Notes under the pieces: generated by a model | Told to the model about the DNA's origin: nothing | What the model saw: the letters and a program-made list of their open reading frames with translations, nothing else | Database searches by the model: none | Made by a program: the position numbers and the translations under genes | In this document: in pieces, positions 46,729 through 53,865 of the stretch | Numbering within the stretch: the stretch's first letter is position 1 | Layout: every line of letters begins with the position of its first letter | NCBI RefSeq assembly: GCF_018325905.1 | Contig: NZ_AP021901.1 | Location: 62,001-126,000, forward strand | Source: Pseudomonas sp. St316 | GTDB taxonomy: Bacteria > Pseudomonadota > Gammaproteobacteria > Pseudomonadales > Pseudomonadaceae | DNA length: 64,000 nucleotides | Direction: 5' to 3'

Positions 46729-47424
46729 CTAGTAAAAATCATAATAAAGCGCCCATTCCCCCGTTTCGCGGTGCTTCCAGAACATCAGGCTCCCACTGTC
46801 GACCACGTTCAGATTGATCTTCGCGTCCGATGAGATCTGGAACACAAACTCAAAGCCTTCACCAGGATCAACACCTGACTGGCAGAACGAGGGATAACCG
46901 CCGATCTTGTGTTCGTAGGTGTGGGTGACCAGATCGTAGTAGCTCTCTATGTCTCCCGCGCGTTCCAGCGTGAGGATTTCCTGCTCGAGGTCCTCCGGGA
47001 CACCACCGCCATCCCACAGTGGATAGTCCTCCGGCACCGCTTGCGCATCGAGCGGAAACGGTTTGAGAAATGCACCTGCCACCGGCAGGTTCTTGCGCAC
47101 CAACACATCCTCCGGCCCATATTCACGGATGACCCAATTATTCCCCATCGGCTCGAAGTGATCGGGAAGCGTGTCTGAAATAAACACCGTCAGCACACGA
47201 ACCCCTTCCAGCAGCGGGTTTTTGAAGGGCAGGGCGGGCAAATAAAACTGCGCATAGGGAAGCAAGGGTTGCCCGGCCTGATCGGTGGGCACCGCTTCAT
47301 CAGGCCGGAACAGGAAGACGTTGCCCAGCCAGCTTTCTTCATCGGTCCCGGCAGGACGAAAGCCACCGGCAACGAACTTCACGGCGGGGCGGGCCAGGCG
47401 TTGCTTGATTTCCTGAATGTCCAT
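46729..47424 (-). CDS. DUF1963 (YwqG-like) protein
   Basis: A 231-aa soluble protein that fits the DUF1963/YwqG family: MRPAVKFVAGGFRP-like start (LARPAVKFVAGGFRPAGTDE), LLPYAQFYLPALPF and the end GGYPSFCQSGVD followed by FVFQISSDAKIN. The family is widespread, often near polymorphic toxin immunity genes, and has no known activity. The ATG at 47424 has AAGGAAGG before it. A copy of the conserved upstream module lies about 125 bp before the start. Confidence 0.72.
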   Translation of the reverse strand: MDIQEIKQRLARPAVKFVAGGFRPAGTDEESWLGNVFLFRPDEAVPTDQAGQPLLPYAQFYLPALPFKNPLLEGVRVLTVFISDTLPDHFEPMGNNWVIREYGPEDVLVRKNLPVAGAFLKPFPLDAQAVPEDYPLWDGGGVPEDLEQEILTLERAGDIESYYDLVTHTYEHKIGGYPSFCQSGVDPGEGFEFVFQISSDAKINLNVVDSGSLMFWKHRETGEWALYYDFY

Positions 47425-47548
47425 GGCGATATAAACCTTCCTTTTGCTACTGGTGTAATGGATTTCGCATAAAGCGGTCAGCCCTCTCTCGCACACCGCG
47501 GGGGCCTACGACGTTCCCGAGGGCCCTACGAGTGTCCGAGTGTCTGGC

Positions 47549-47642
47549 CAGTGATGGGAGACGATAGAGGCCGAGGGCAAAGCGCACAAGCCGGCGGTTT
47601 CTGGTCAAGTTGTAGGCAAAGGCGCAAGGATGCGTGGCTGGG
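47549..47642 (-). repeat. conserved upstream module, copy C
   Basis: A diverged third copy of the module at 39101-39203 and 56202-56304, sharing GCGCACAAGC and AGTTGTAGGCAAAGGCGCAA. Together with the following REP element it forms the left flank of the defence island. The rest of the 528-bp gap 47425-47952 holds no gene. Confidence 0.6.
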
Positions 47643-47710
47643 TGGAAGGTCGGCGGTGGGGCGCATGTTCGCTCCCGCTTGAGGGCAATCTTCCATTTCC
47701 TGATACCAAC

Positions 47711-47835
47711 CCCGTGGCGAGGGAGCTTGCTCCCGCTCGGCTGCGCAGCAGCCGCAAACCGAGCGATGCGGTTTGCCTGAAGAAATGCTGGGGCCTGCTG
47801 CGCAGGCCAGCGGGAGCAAGCTCCCTCGCCACGGG
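47711..47835. repeat. large REP pair of the GTGGCGAGG type, left flank copy
   Basis: Arms GTGGCGAGGGAGCTTGCTCC and the complement enclose a 76-bp core with inverted GCTGCGCAGCAG and CTGCTGCGCAG parts. The same element stands at 56511-56638, with matching outer flanks but with the core in the opposite direction. Confidence 0.8.
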
Positions 47836-47952
47836 TTACCTGGGCTGGCGTCATCGGCGAGCAACCAAAATTCTCCTTGAGCAAACCCGGCTAGGCACGC
47901 TCTCCCGCTATAGTCGACTCTATCGTCGACCACCCTCCAGGAGCCTCTCTCA

Positions 47953-48822
47953 GTGTCCGAAACGCCGACCCACCTCGCCTACACCAAACGTTTCAACACC
48001 GTCCTCGCCTACATCGATGCCAATCTCGAAGGTGACCTGTCGGTGAAAACGTTGAGCCATGTGGCGAACTTTTCGGCGTTTCACTTCCACCGACAATTCA
48101 CCGCGTTCGTTGGCGTGCCGGTGTCACGTTATGTGCAACTGATGCGGCTGCGACGCGCGGCACACAGCTTGGCGTCTGTCGCGGATTATTCGGTATTGGA
48201 CGCCGCGCTCTGTGCCGGTTTTGAAAGCCCGGAGGCATTTTCCAGGGCGTTCAGGCGGGCGTTCGGTATGGCGCCGAGTGCGTTCAGGAAGGCACCGAAC
48301 TGGCAGACCTGGAATGCGGTGTTCGCCATCCCTCACTTTTCCAGGACGATCATCATGCAACTACAAATCGTGGAGTTCCCCGAAACCAAGGTCGCCGCGC
48401 TTGAGCACTGCGGGCCCACTGGGCTCGTCAATCAGACGACGAGCCGGTTTATCGAGTGGCGCAAGCAGAGCGGGCAGTCACCGGTGGCGTCGAGTCGCAC
48501 GTTTGGGATCCCGTATAACAACCCCGATACCACCGCTCCAGAAGACTTTCGCTTCGCCATCTGTGGCGAGATTCACGAGGCCGTGGCGCCGAACGGGTTT
48601 GGCGTGCACGAGCGCGTCATTCCTGCCGGTCGTTGCGTCGTGGTGCGGCACGTGGGGTCGCCGGACCATATCGGCGAAACGATCTATCCGATTTATCGCG
48701 ATTGGCTGCCTGCCAGTGGAGAAGAGCTTCGTGACCATCCGCTGTTCTTCCATTACCTGAGCGTCTACCCCGAGACGCCGCAGGATCAGTGGCAGACGGA
48801 TGTGTATGTTCCGCTGCAATAG
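47953..48822 (+). CDS. AraC-family regulator with GyrI-like domain
   Basis: A 289-aa protein with the two AraC helix-turn-helix units at the N-terminus (residues about 12-110, KTLSHVANFSAFHFHRQF and ALCAGFESPEAFSRAFRRAFG) and a C-terminal GyrI-like ligand domain (about 132-289). This is the layout of Rob- and BmrR-like sensors of small amphiphilic molecules. The start is GTG at 47953 with CAGGAG about 10 bases before it. It is the first gene inside the repeats flanking the defence island. Confidence 0.87.
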   Translation: MSETPTHLAYTKRFNTVLAYIDANLEGDLSVKTLSHVANFSAFHFHRQFTAFVGVPVSRYVQLMRLRRAAHSLASVADYSVLDAALCAGFESPEAFSRAFRRAFGMAPSAFRKAPNWQTWNAVFAIPHFSRTIIMQLQIVEFPETKVAALEHCGPTGLVNQTTSRFIEWRKQSGQSPVASSRTFGIPYNNPDTTAPEDFRFAICGEIHEAVAPNGFGVHERVIPAGRCVVVRHVGSPDHIGETIYPIYRDWLPASGEELRDHPLFFHYLSVYPETPQDQWQTDVYVPLQ

Positions 48823-48834
48823 CGGAGTATCAGC

Positions 48835-48872
48835 AAACAGGGATTTATTTCTCAGGAAATAAATCCCTGTTT
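48835..48872. terminator. perfect 17-bp palindrome, terminator or MITE
   Basis: AAACAGGGATTTATTTC and GAAATAAATCCCTGTTT pair fully around TCAG and are followed by TTC. It is 13 bp after the AraC-type gene. It may terminate transcription; its core is like the repeats at 38372 and 49541. Confidence 0.65.
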
Positions 48873-48943
48873 TCATCTACCAAGCTTCGTTATTGCCTTG
48901 GTCAGTAAAGTGCCTGTAACGTCGATCCTCAGCGAGCGAGGAT

Positions 48944-49513
48944 ATGTCATTGAACGACTCTGAACATCTGAAGGACCTGTGCACCCGTTTCAACTCTGGA
49001 GAACATCTGGAGTTCACTTTTTTCTGGGGGCACCAGCGCAGCAAAACCGGCGTCACGGCTTCGTGCTTCAGCCAGTGGTTCGAGGCCGGCTTCACTGTCG
49101 ACGGTCAGTATTACCCGACAGCCGAGCACTTCATGATGGCTGAGAAAGCAGCCCTGTTCGACGATCAGGAAATCCGTACACAGGTGCTCCACGCGCCTAC
49201 TCCTAATGCCGCCAAAGCACTTGGCCGCAACGTGCGCGGATTCAATGACAAGATTTGGCTGCAACACCGCTACGACATCGTCGTCCGAGCGAACCAGGCC
49301 AAGTTCTCTCAGAATCCGCCGTTGAACGAATACCTTCTGCAAACCGGTTCGCGCGTTATTGTCGAAGCCAGTCCGGTTGATAACGTCTGGGGGATAGGGC
49401 TCGCGCAGGACAACGCGGATGTGAACAATCCGAATCTGTGGAAAGGTTTGAATCTGCTGGGGTTTGCGCTGATGCAGGTGCGGGATGGGGCTGGTATGGC
49501 AGCCGAGATGTGA
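48944..49513 (+). CDS. NADAR-family (YbiA-like) ADP-ribosyl glycohydrolase homologue
   Basis: A 189-aa protein of the NADAR/DUF1768 family. Signatures include FFWGHQ, YPTAEHFMMAEKAALF, the ALGRNVRGFNDKIW stretch and a DNVWGIGLAQDN end. Known members remove ADP-ribose from modified guanine bases or act on riboflavin intermediates. Its place beside NAD-consuming TIR and SIR2 defence genes makes a role in ADP-ribose handling attractive, but that is inference. Its composition is intermediate between the core and the island. Confidence 0.83.
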   Translation: MSLNDSEHLKDLCTRFNSGEHLEFTFFWGHQRSKTGVTASCFSQWFEAGFTVDGQYYPTAEHFMMAEKAALFDDQEIRTQVLHAPTPNAAKALGRNVRGFNDKIWLQHRYDIVVRANQAKFSQNPPLNEYLLQTGSRVIVEASPVDNVWGIGLAQDNADVNNPNLWKGLNLLGFALMQVRDGAGMAAEM

Positions 49514-49540
49514 TGTTCTGACCTTGCGCGTGAAAAACGA

Positions 49541-49615
49541 AAAAGGGATAGATTTATCTTATGCGCCCGGGGGAACAGGTCGTCGGTTCACATAGAAATA
49601 AATCTGACCCCTTTT
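49541..49615. mobile_element. imperfect inverted repeat at the island's left edge
   Basis: AAAAGGGATAGATTTAT (49541-49557) and ATAAATCTGACCCCTTTT (49598-49615) are near-complements with one bulge, around a GC-rich centre. Sequences of this AAAAGGGGTCAGATTTATTT kind recur in Pseudomonas from memory. It lies just where base composition falls, before the TIR operon. Confidence 0.5.
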
Positions 49616-49727
49616 CTTCTTTCTTCATGGCCAAATGACATTGTTAGCGCTACATTTTAGTCTGTATCGCCATGGACGTGGATTGAGGCCGATTGGCGAC
49701 AAATCATGCTAAGGGAATGGGGGGCCG

Positions 49728-50195
49728 GTGGTGGAGAAAAGGAATGTATTTATCAGCCATGTTCACAAGGATGATCATGGACTACAAAAACTCAAGGATT
49801 TGTTGGCTCCAAAAGGAATGGATATTAGAGACTCCTCCATCCATACGGGGAAATTCAATAATGCCACTGATGAGAACTACATAAAGACACAGATTCTTGC
49901 GCCAGCTATAAACTGGGCTGGTGTATTTATTTGCTACATTTCCCCCCAAACCCAGAACAGTGATTGGGTTAACTGGGAGATCGAATATGCCGCCAAACAG
50001 GGAAAACGCATTGTTGGTGTTTGGGAGCATGGCGAGAAAGAATGTGATCTCCCTAGGGCCCTAAAAGAGTATGCAGACGCTTTGGTCGGGTGGAACGGTG
50101 ATGCCATTATTAATGCTATCAACGGGAAGGACTCTTGGGAAAAGCCTGATGGCGATGTATGTGACCCGGTGCCACTGAAGAGGCACCCCTGTTGA
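49728..50195 (+). CDS. TIR-like (DUF1863/ThsB-type) protein
   Basis: A 155-aa TIR-like protein of the DUF1863 kind, to which the Thoeris sensor ThsB belongs. It opens with KRNVFISHVHKDD and carries WVNWEIEYA with the likely catalytic Glu (E84). Such domains split NAD or make cyclic ADP-ribose signals after phage sensing. The start is GTG (49728), with purine-rich GGGGGG shortly before. It leads a four-gene operon with an Nmad2 gene whose ATG overlaps its stop. Composition is AT-rich, pointing to transfer. Confidence 0.82.
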   Translation: MVEKRNVFISHVHKDDHGLQKLKDLLAPKGMDIRDSSIHTGKFNNATDENYIKTQILAPAINWAGVFICYISPQTQNSDWVNWEIEYAAKQGKRIVGVWEHGEKECDLPRALKEYADALVGWNGDAIINAINGKDSWEKPDGDVCDPVPLKRHPC

Positions 50196-50821
50196 TGTCT
50201 CGTATCCATTCCTATGTTGTGCGGTATGACAGCGGTTTCGCCCCCAATCCGTTCTACGACTACTGCACGCTTGCGACCTGCAAGCCCGGAATTCGTCGAG
50301 CAGCTCAAATTGGCGATTGGGTAGTCGGTAGTGGAAGTAACGACCGAAATGTTCGACTCGGCGGGCATCTCGTTTACGCAATGCGTGTAACGGAAGCGAT
50401 GACATTTGATGAATACTGCTTAGATCCTCGGTTTGAAGCCAAGAAACCATATCGAAATGGCAGTCGGAAGCAAAGCTGTGGAGACAATATATATTTCAGG
50501 GCTGAGGATGGAGCGGGCTGGCAACAGCGAGATTCGTTTCACTCCCGTTCGGATGGTTCGGTCAACCCAGATCACGTGGCTCGTGATTCGAGAGTTAACA
50601 GGGTACTGATTAGCGACGACTTCGTATATTTTGGGGGTGGTGGCCCTGAGTTTCCCGATAATTTAAAAGATCGGTACGGTCGCCATCTATGTAAGAAAGG
50701 AATAGGGCTAACTACTTTCGCGGATGCACAACTGATTGGGGATTTTGAAAAATGGATTCGTAGCTTTGGTGTGCATGGCTATCAGGTTGCTCCATTCGAA
50801 TGGTTGAATCTTCGCAGGTGA
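50195..50821 (+). CDS. Nmad2-domain protein (nucleotide modification associated)
   Basis: A 208-aa protein matching the Nmad2 domain: GFAPNPFYDYCTLATCKPGIRR near the start in two stretches, IGDWVVGSGSNDRN, LVYAMRVTEAMTFDEYCLDPRF, and NRVLISDDFVYFGGGGPEFP. The domain was named from its co-occurrence with nucleotide-modifying enzymes in phages and bacteria; its reaction is not known. The ATG at 50195 overlaps the TIR stop by one base, which implies translational coupling. The MazG-like gene follows 3 bp later. Confidence 0.78.
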   Translation: MSRIHSYVVRYDSGFAPNPFYDYCTLATCKPGIRRAAQIGDWVVGSGSNDRNVRLGGHLVYAMRVTEAMTFDEYCLDPRFEAKKPYRNGSRKQSCGDNIYFRAEDGAGWQQRDSFHSRSDGSVNPDHVARDSRVNRVLISDDFVYFGGGGPEFPDNLKDRYGRHLCKKGIGLTTFADAQLIGDFEKWIRSFGVHGYQVAPFEWLNLRR

Positions 50822-50824
50822 CCT

Positions 50825-51961
50825 ATGAAAAAAGAAGGCTCCCTACTGCTCTCAGATTACACTGCGGAAATTGTTGCCACCGACGTACTTGATCCGAATG
50901 ACTTTAATTCTGTTCTCCAGGGTTTATACGGAGAGGTCGGCGGAATAATGGCTACGGCCAAAAAAAACGTTCGAGAGGGGGCTGCTTACCCTGGGTTCAG
51001 GAAGGCCGCAGAAGAAGAGTTTGGCGATACTCTTTGGTATTTTGCTGCAATATGCAGACGTCTGCAGATATCTCTTGAAGATATATTTAAGGAAGCCGCG
51101 AATCACGGAAATTTCCGAAATGTGGGGGCTGCAAGCGACGTAATCGAAGGTGCGTTAGCCTATATTGCTGTGCCAGTAGACCCCACTACTTCCTTGGATT
51201 CCTCATTGGTGCGCCTTGGGCAGGCAGCGGCAGCTTTACTGGGAAATACGCCTGTTCCCGCTGATTTGATTTCTTTCGCACGGGCCTACCTAGACGCGAT
51301 GTATGCGGCCAAGCTTGCATTTTCCGAGGTAGCTCGTGGAAATCTTCGGAAAGCCCGTGGTGCGTTCTTGTATCCGCAGGTAGAGGATTTAGTTGGTCTT
51401 GATTTCGATAGTGAGTTTGGAGTTGAAGAACAGCTACCTAGAAACTTCAAGATCCGGGTGAATCAGCGGGGAAGTGGTAAGAGTTATCTCCAATGGAATG
51501 AAGTATTCATAGGAGACCCTCTGACAGACAACATTGCCGACCCAGATGGCTATCGGTTCCACGATGTGTTTCATTTCGCATATGCAGCAATTCTTCACTG
51601 GTCACCTGTGACGCGGGCACTCATCAAGCATAAGCGAAAGAGTAATCCGAGGTATGATGAAGAACAGGATAGCGGTCGCGCCATGGTCGTGGAGGAAGGG
51701 CTTTCGGCTTGGATATTTTCCAGAGCCAAGGAGCTGAATTTTTTCGAAAGCCAAGATAAGGTTTCACTTGAATTTCTTAAGACAATTGGTGAATTCGTGG
51801 TTGGTTACGAAGTGGAAAAATGCCCGCTGAAGCTCTGGGAGAAAGCAATTTTGGATGGCTATGCTGTGTTTCGTCAGCTTAAGACGAATAAAGGCGGTTG
51901 GATCATTGGCAACCGAGAAGAACGCACCATAACGTACATGCCGCTTGAGTCTGAAAAATGA
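50825..51961 (+). CDS. MazG-like NTP pyrophosphohydrolase, two-part
   Basis: A 378-aa protein. The first 85 residues look like an all-alpha NTP pyrophosphohydrolase: GLYGEVGG (E37) and EEEFGDTLWYF (E65, D68) supply metal ligands, though the second Glu of the usual ExxE is Gly (G40). The second half has a separate His-rich motif YRFHDVFHFAYAAILHW and EEGLSAWIF, perhaps another metal site. Such enzymes clear unusual (d)NTPs. It lies 3 bp after Nmad2 and overlaps the next gene by 4 bp. Confidence 0.75.
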   Translation: MKKEGSLLLSDYTAEIVATDVLDPNDFNSVLQGLYGEVGGIMATAKKNVREGAAYPGFRKAAEEEFGDTLWYFAAICRRLQISLEDIFKEAANHGNFRNVGAASDVIEGALAYIAVPVDPTTSLDSSLVRLGQAAAALLGNTPVPADLISFARAYLDAMYAAKLAFSEVARGNLRKARGAFLYPQVEDLVGLDFDSEFGVEEQLPRNFKIRVNQRGSGKSYLQWNEVFIGDPLTDNIADPDGYRFHDVFHFAYAAILHWSPVTRALIKHKRKSNPRYDEEQDSGRAMVVEEGLSAWIFSRAKELNFFESQDKVSLEFLKTIGEFVVGYEVEKCPLKLWEKAILDGYAVFRQLKTNKGGWIIGNREERTITYMPLESEK

Positions 51962-52623
51962 AAATTCACCCGTTTGTTGATGCAGTTGCTTCGCTGCGTT
52001 TTGAGGACTGTTTCAATCCATATTCGGATCGTTGCGAAATACATGATCGGCGCGATGCGCCGCGGCGTCGTGCTGCCGCGTTGTCCGCCATGTTGCGTCG
52101 CGCATCCGAAGACTCTGTAGACGCTATATGGATCGGGAGAGATCTCGGATACCGCGGAGGGCGTCGTACAGGGTTAGCTCTGACCGACGACGTCCACATA
52201 AGCGAGCACGTTAGACGTTGGAATCTTGATCTGCTCCATGAACGGCCGACTATAGGTGCTGCTGTGACCGAACGCACTGCTGCGGTCATATGGAACATGC
52301 TTGAACAAATTGACGCTCGTATATTTCTCTGGAATGTCTTTCCTCTTCATCCGCATCAATCTGGAGATCCGTTCACAAACCGGCAACACAACGCCAGTGA
52401 AAGGCGAGCAGGGGAAGAGTTGCTTCAACAGCTTATCGCCTTGTTAGGGCCCTCGCGCATTGTGGCGATTGGCAACGATGCTGCCGCTGCGGCACATCGC
52501 ATCACCGATTCGATACCCGTGGTTTGCGTGAGGCATCCTAGCTACGGAGGGCAAAGCCAGTTCCAGAAGCAGATCACGGATCTCTATGGGAGCTCCATGA
52601 GGAGCTCCGCGTCGTTGTTCTGA
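51958..52623 (+). CDS. uracil-DNA-glycosylase-like protein
   Basis: A 221-aa protein resembling uracil-DNA glycosylase superfamily proteins. It has AIWIGRDLGYRGGRRTGLAL in the place of the first active-site motif, FLWNVFPLHPH, and VRHPSYGG as the C-terminal His motif. The first motif departs from the classical GxDPG, so its target may be a modified base and not uracil. It ends the TIR-Nmad2-MazG operon, overlapping the MazG-like gene (ATGA). Confidence 0.72.
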   Translation: MKIHPFVDAVASLRFEDCFNPYSDRCEIHDRRDAPRRRAAALSAMLRRASEDSVDAIWIGRDLGYRGGRRTGLALTDDVHISEHVRRWNLDLLHERPTIGAAVTERTAAVIWNMLEQIDARIFLWNVFPLHPHQSGDPFTNRQHNASERRAGEELLQQLIALLGPSRIVAIGNDAAAAAHRITDSIPVVCVRHPSYGGQSQFQKQITDLYGSSMRSSASLF

Positions 52624-52626
52624 CGA

Positions 52627-52648
52627 GCTTCGCTTCTTAGAGCGAAGC
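52627..52648 (+). terminator. hairpin ending the TIR-Nmad2 operon
   Basis: GCTTCGCT-TCTTAG-AGCGAAGC is a perfect 8-bp stem 3 bp after the UDG-like stop. It lacks a T-run. The rest of the 174-bp gap between the convergent operons shows nothing else. Confidence 0.55.
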
Positions 52649-52797
52649 GATTATCGGTTTAATTCCGTCTGGTACTCTTCTCTGACTTGGTTTTAGGTCA
52701 TCGTTGCAGTTATTCGTGCTTCTACCTTCACCACTACGTTACGCGCACGCAGTGGTTAAAGGATCGAATCTAATTTTGTGAGGGATCTATATATGGT

Positions 52798-53376
52798 CTA
52801 TCGGCTGTAGCGTTGCCACAACGGAGCACCGCGCGCAAAGCTCTTGAGATTGCTCCACTGATTACCTCGGTCTTCCACAAAATGATGCGTGACATAGTTC
52901 TCCAGTTTTTTAGTTACCACCGGATATAACCCAAGGTATTCCTGCCCCTCAAAGCTTTGACCCTCCGAGTCCAGCAGCGGGAGGATTGCGACTTGACCAG
53001 GTTTGTGACCATCAAAGAAGCCCAGCTCCCAAGGCATCCATTTCGATCCTGATGAGTTGTCAGTGGCGATATACACCATGGCTCGTGAAGACTTCATTCG
53101 TTCCCGCAGAACTGCAGCGGTCTCTTTGTCCACCCAGCTGCGGTCCAGCTTTTTGTCAACGACCCAATCCACATAGACCTTTAGGCCCTGTTTTTGTAGC
53201 AACAGCATCACCCCCAAGACGAGGTCAGAGTCATCAATCGAATGAGACAGAAAAATGTCGAACTCCTCGCGAGGTTTATAGTTCTCCATTGATTCGGTCA
53301 GAACAGCTTGTGACGTGCGATAGCCACGAGCCCCGGCCGCAGCCGCACGCGCCTCGCTTTTGGTGAAGAAGGCCAT
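52798..53376 (-). CDS. second TIR-domain protein of the Thoeris locus
   Basis: A 192-aa protein with a TIR domain from about residue 38 (FDIFLSHSIDDSDLVLG), a conserved WVDKE stretch and WMPWELGFFDG holding the likely catalytic Glu (E117). It is of the classical bacterial TIR kind, different from the DUF1863-type ThsB beside it. Thoeris loci often carry several TIR proteins, each thought to sense other phages and to make the cADPR-isomer signal. It starts 19 bp after the ThsB stop, last in the operon. Confidence 0.85.
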   Translation of the reverse strand: MAFFTKSEARAAAAGARGYRTSQAVLTESMENYKPREEFDIFLSHSIDDSDLVLGVMLLLQKQGLKVYVDWVVDKKLDRSWVDKETAAVLRERMKSSRAMVYIATDNSSGSKWMPWELGFFDGHKPGQVAILPLLDSEGQSFEGQEYLGLYPVVTKKLENYVTHHFVEDRGNQWSNLKSFARGAPLWQRYSR

Positions 53377-53395
53377 ATGTCTTATTTCCTATTAG

Positions 53396-53863
53396 CTAAA
53401 ACTTGATAGCGTTTTCGATCCAGATCGCCAAATTTTCTTTGATGTCAGCGTAGGCATCGCTAGCCTTGGGCTCGTACACCAGTGGTTTGACTACTACGCC
53501 GTTACGTCTAAAAGTGAAACTGTCGAAGGGATTGGGACCTTTCGAGCTATATCCATTTCGGGGGCAATTTAGCCTATGGATATAGACGCCTACGACCGGT
53601 TTATTGAGCTCCCAGGCACGCTGAATCTCGTATTTGACCCAAGGACGTTCTGCTGTCTGGCTACCAATAAGTACCACTAGACAGGATTTTCCGTTGAGAT
53701 TCTGATCGATCCAGTCTTTCACCCCTTTTTCTGTGCGTTTAATCTGCTCCCAGGTATTGGGGCTAACGGGTTCGTCTCCTTCCAATGCGCCCATTTGGCG
53801 AATCTGTTGCACTCGCATCACATCATTATCGAAGTGGAAACTATAAAAGACCTTGCGCTTCAT
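53396..53863 (-). CDS. thsB: ThsB, TIR-like sensor of Thoeris
   Basis: A 155-aa DUF1863/TIR-like protein: MKRKVFYSFHFDNDVMRVQQ start, LVVLIGSQTAERPWVKYEIQRAW with the catalytic Glu (E79), and VVGVYIHRL. ThsB senses phage infection and makes a cyclic ADP-ribose-type signal that switches on ThsA. It starts 2 bp after the thsA stop, so the pair is translationally linked. Full length for the family. Confidence 0.92.
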   Translation of the reverse strand: MKRKVFYSFHFDNDVMRVQQIRQMGALEGDEPVSPNTWEQIKRTEKGVKDWIDQNLNGKSCLVVLIGSQTAERPWVKYEIQRAWELNKPVVGVYIHRLNCPRNGYSSKGPNPFDSFTFRRNGVVVKPLVYEPKASDAYADIKENLAIWIENAIKF

Positions 53864-53865
53864 CC

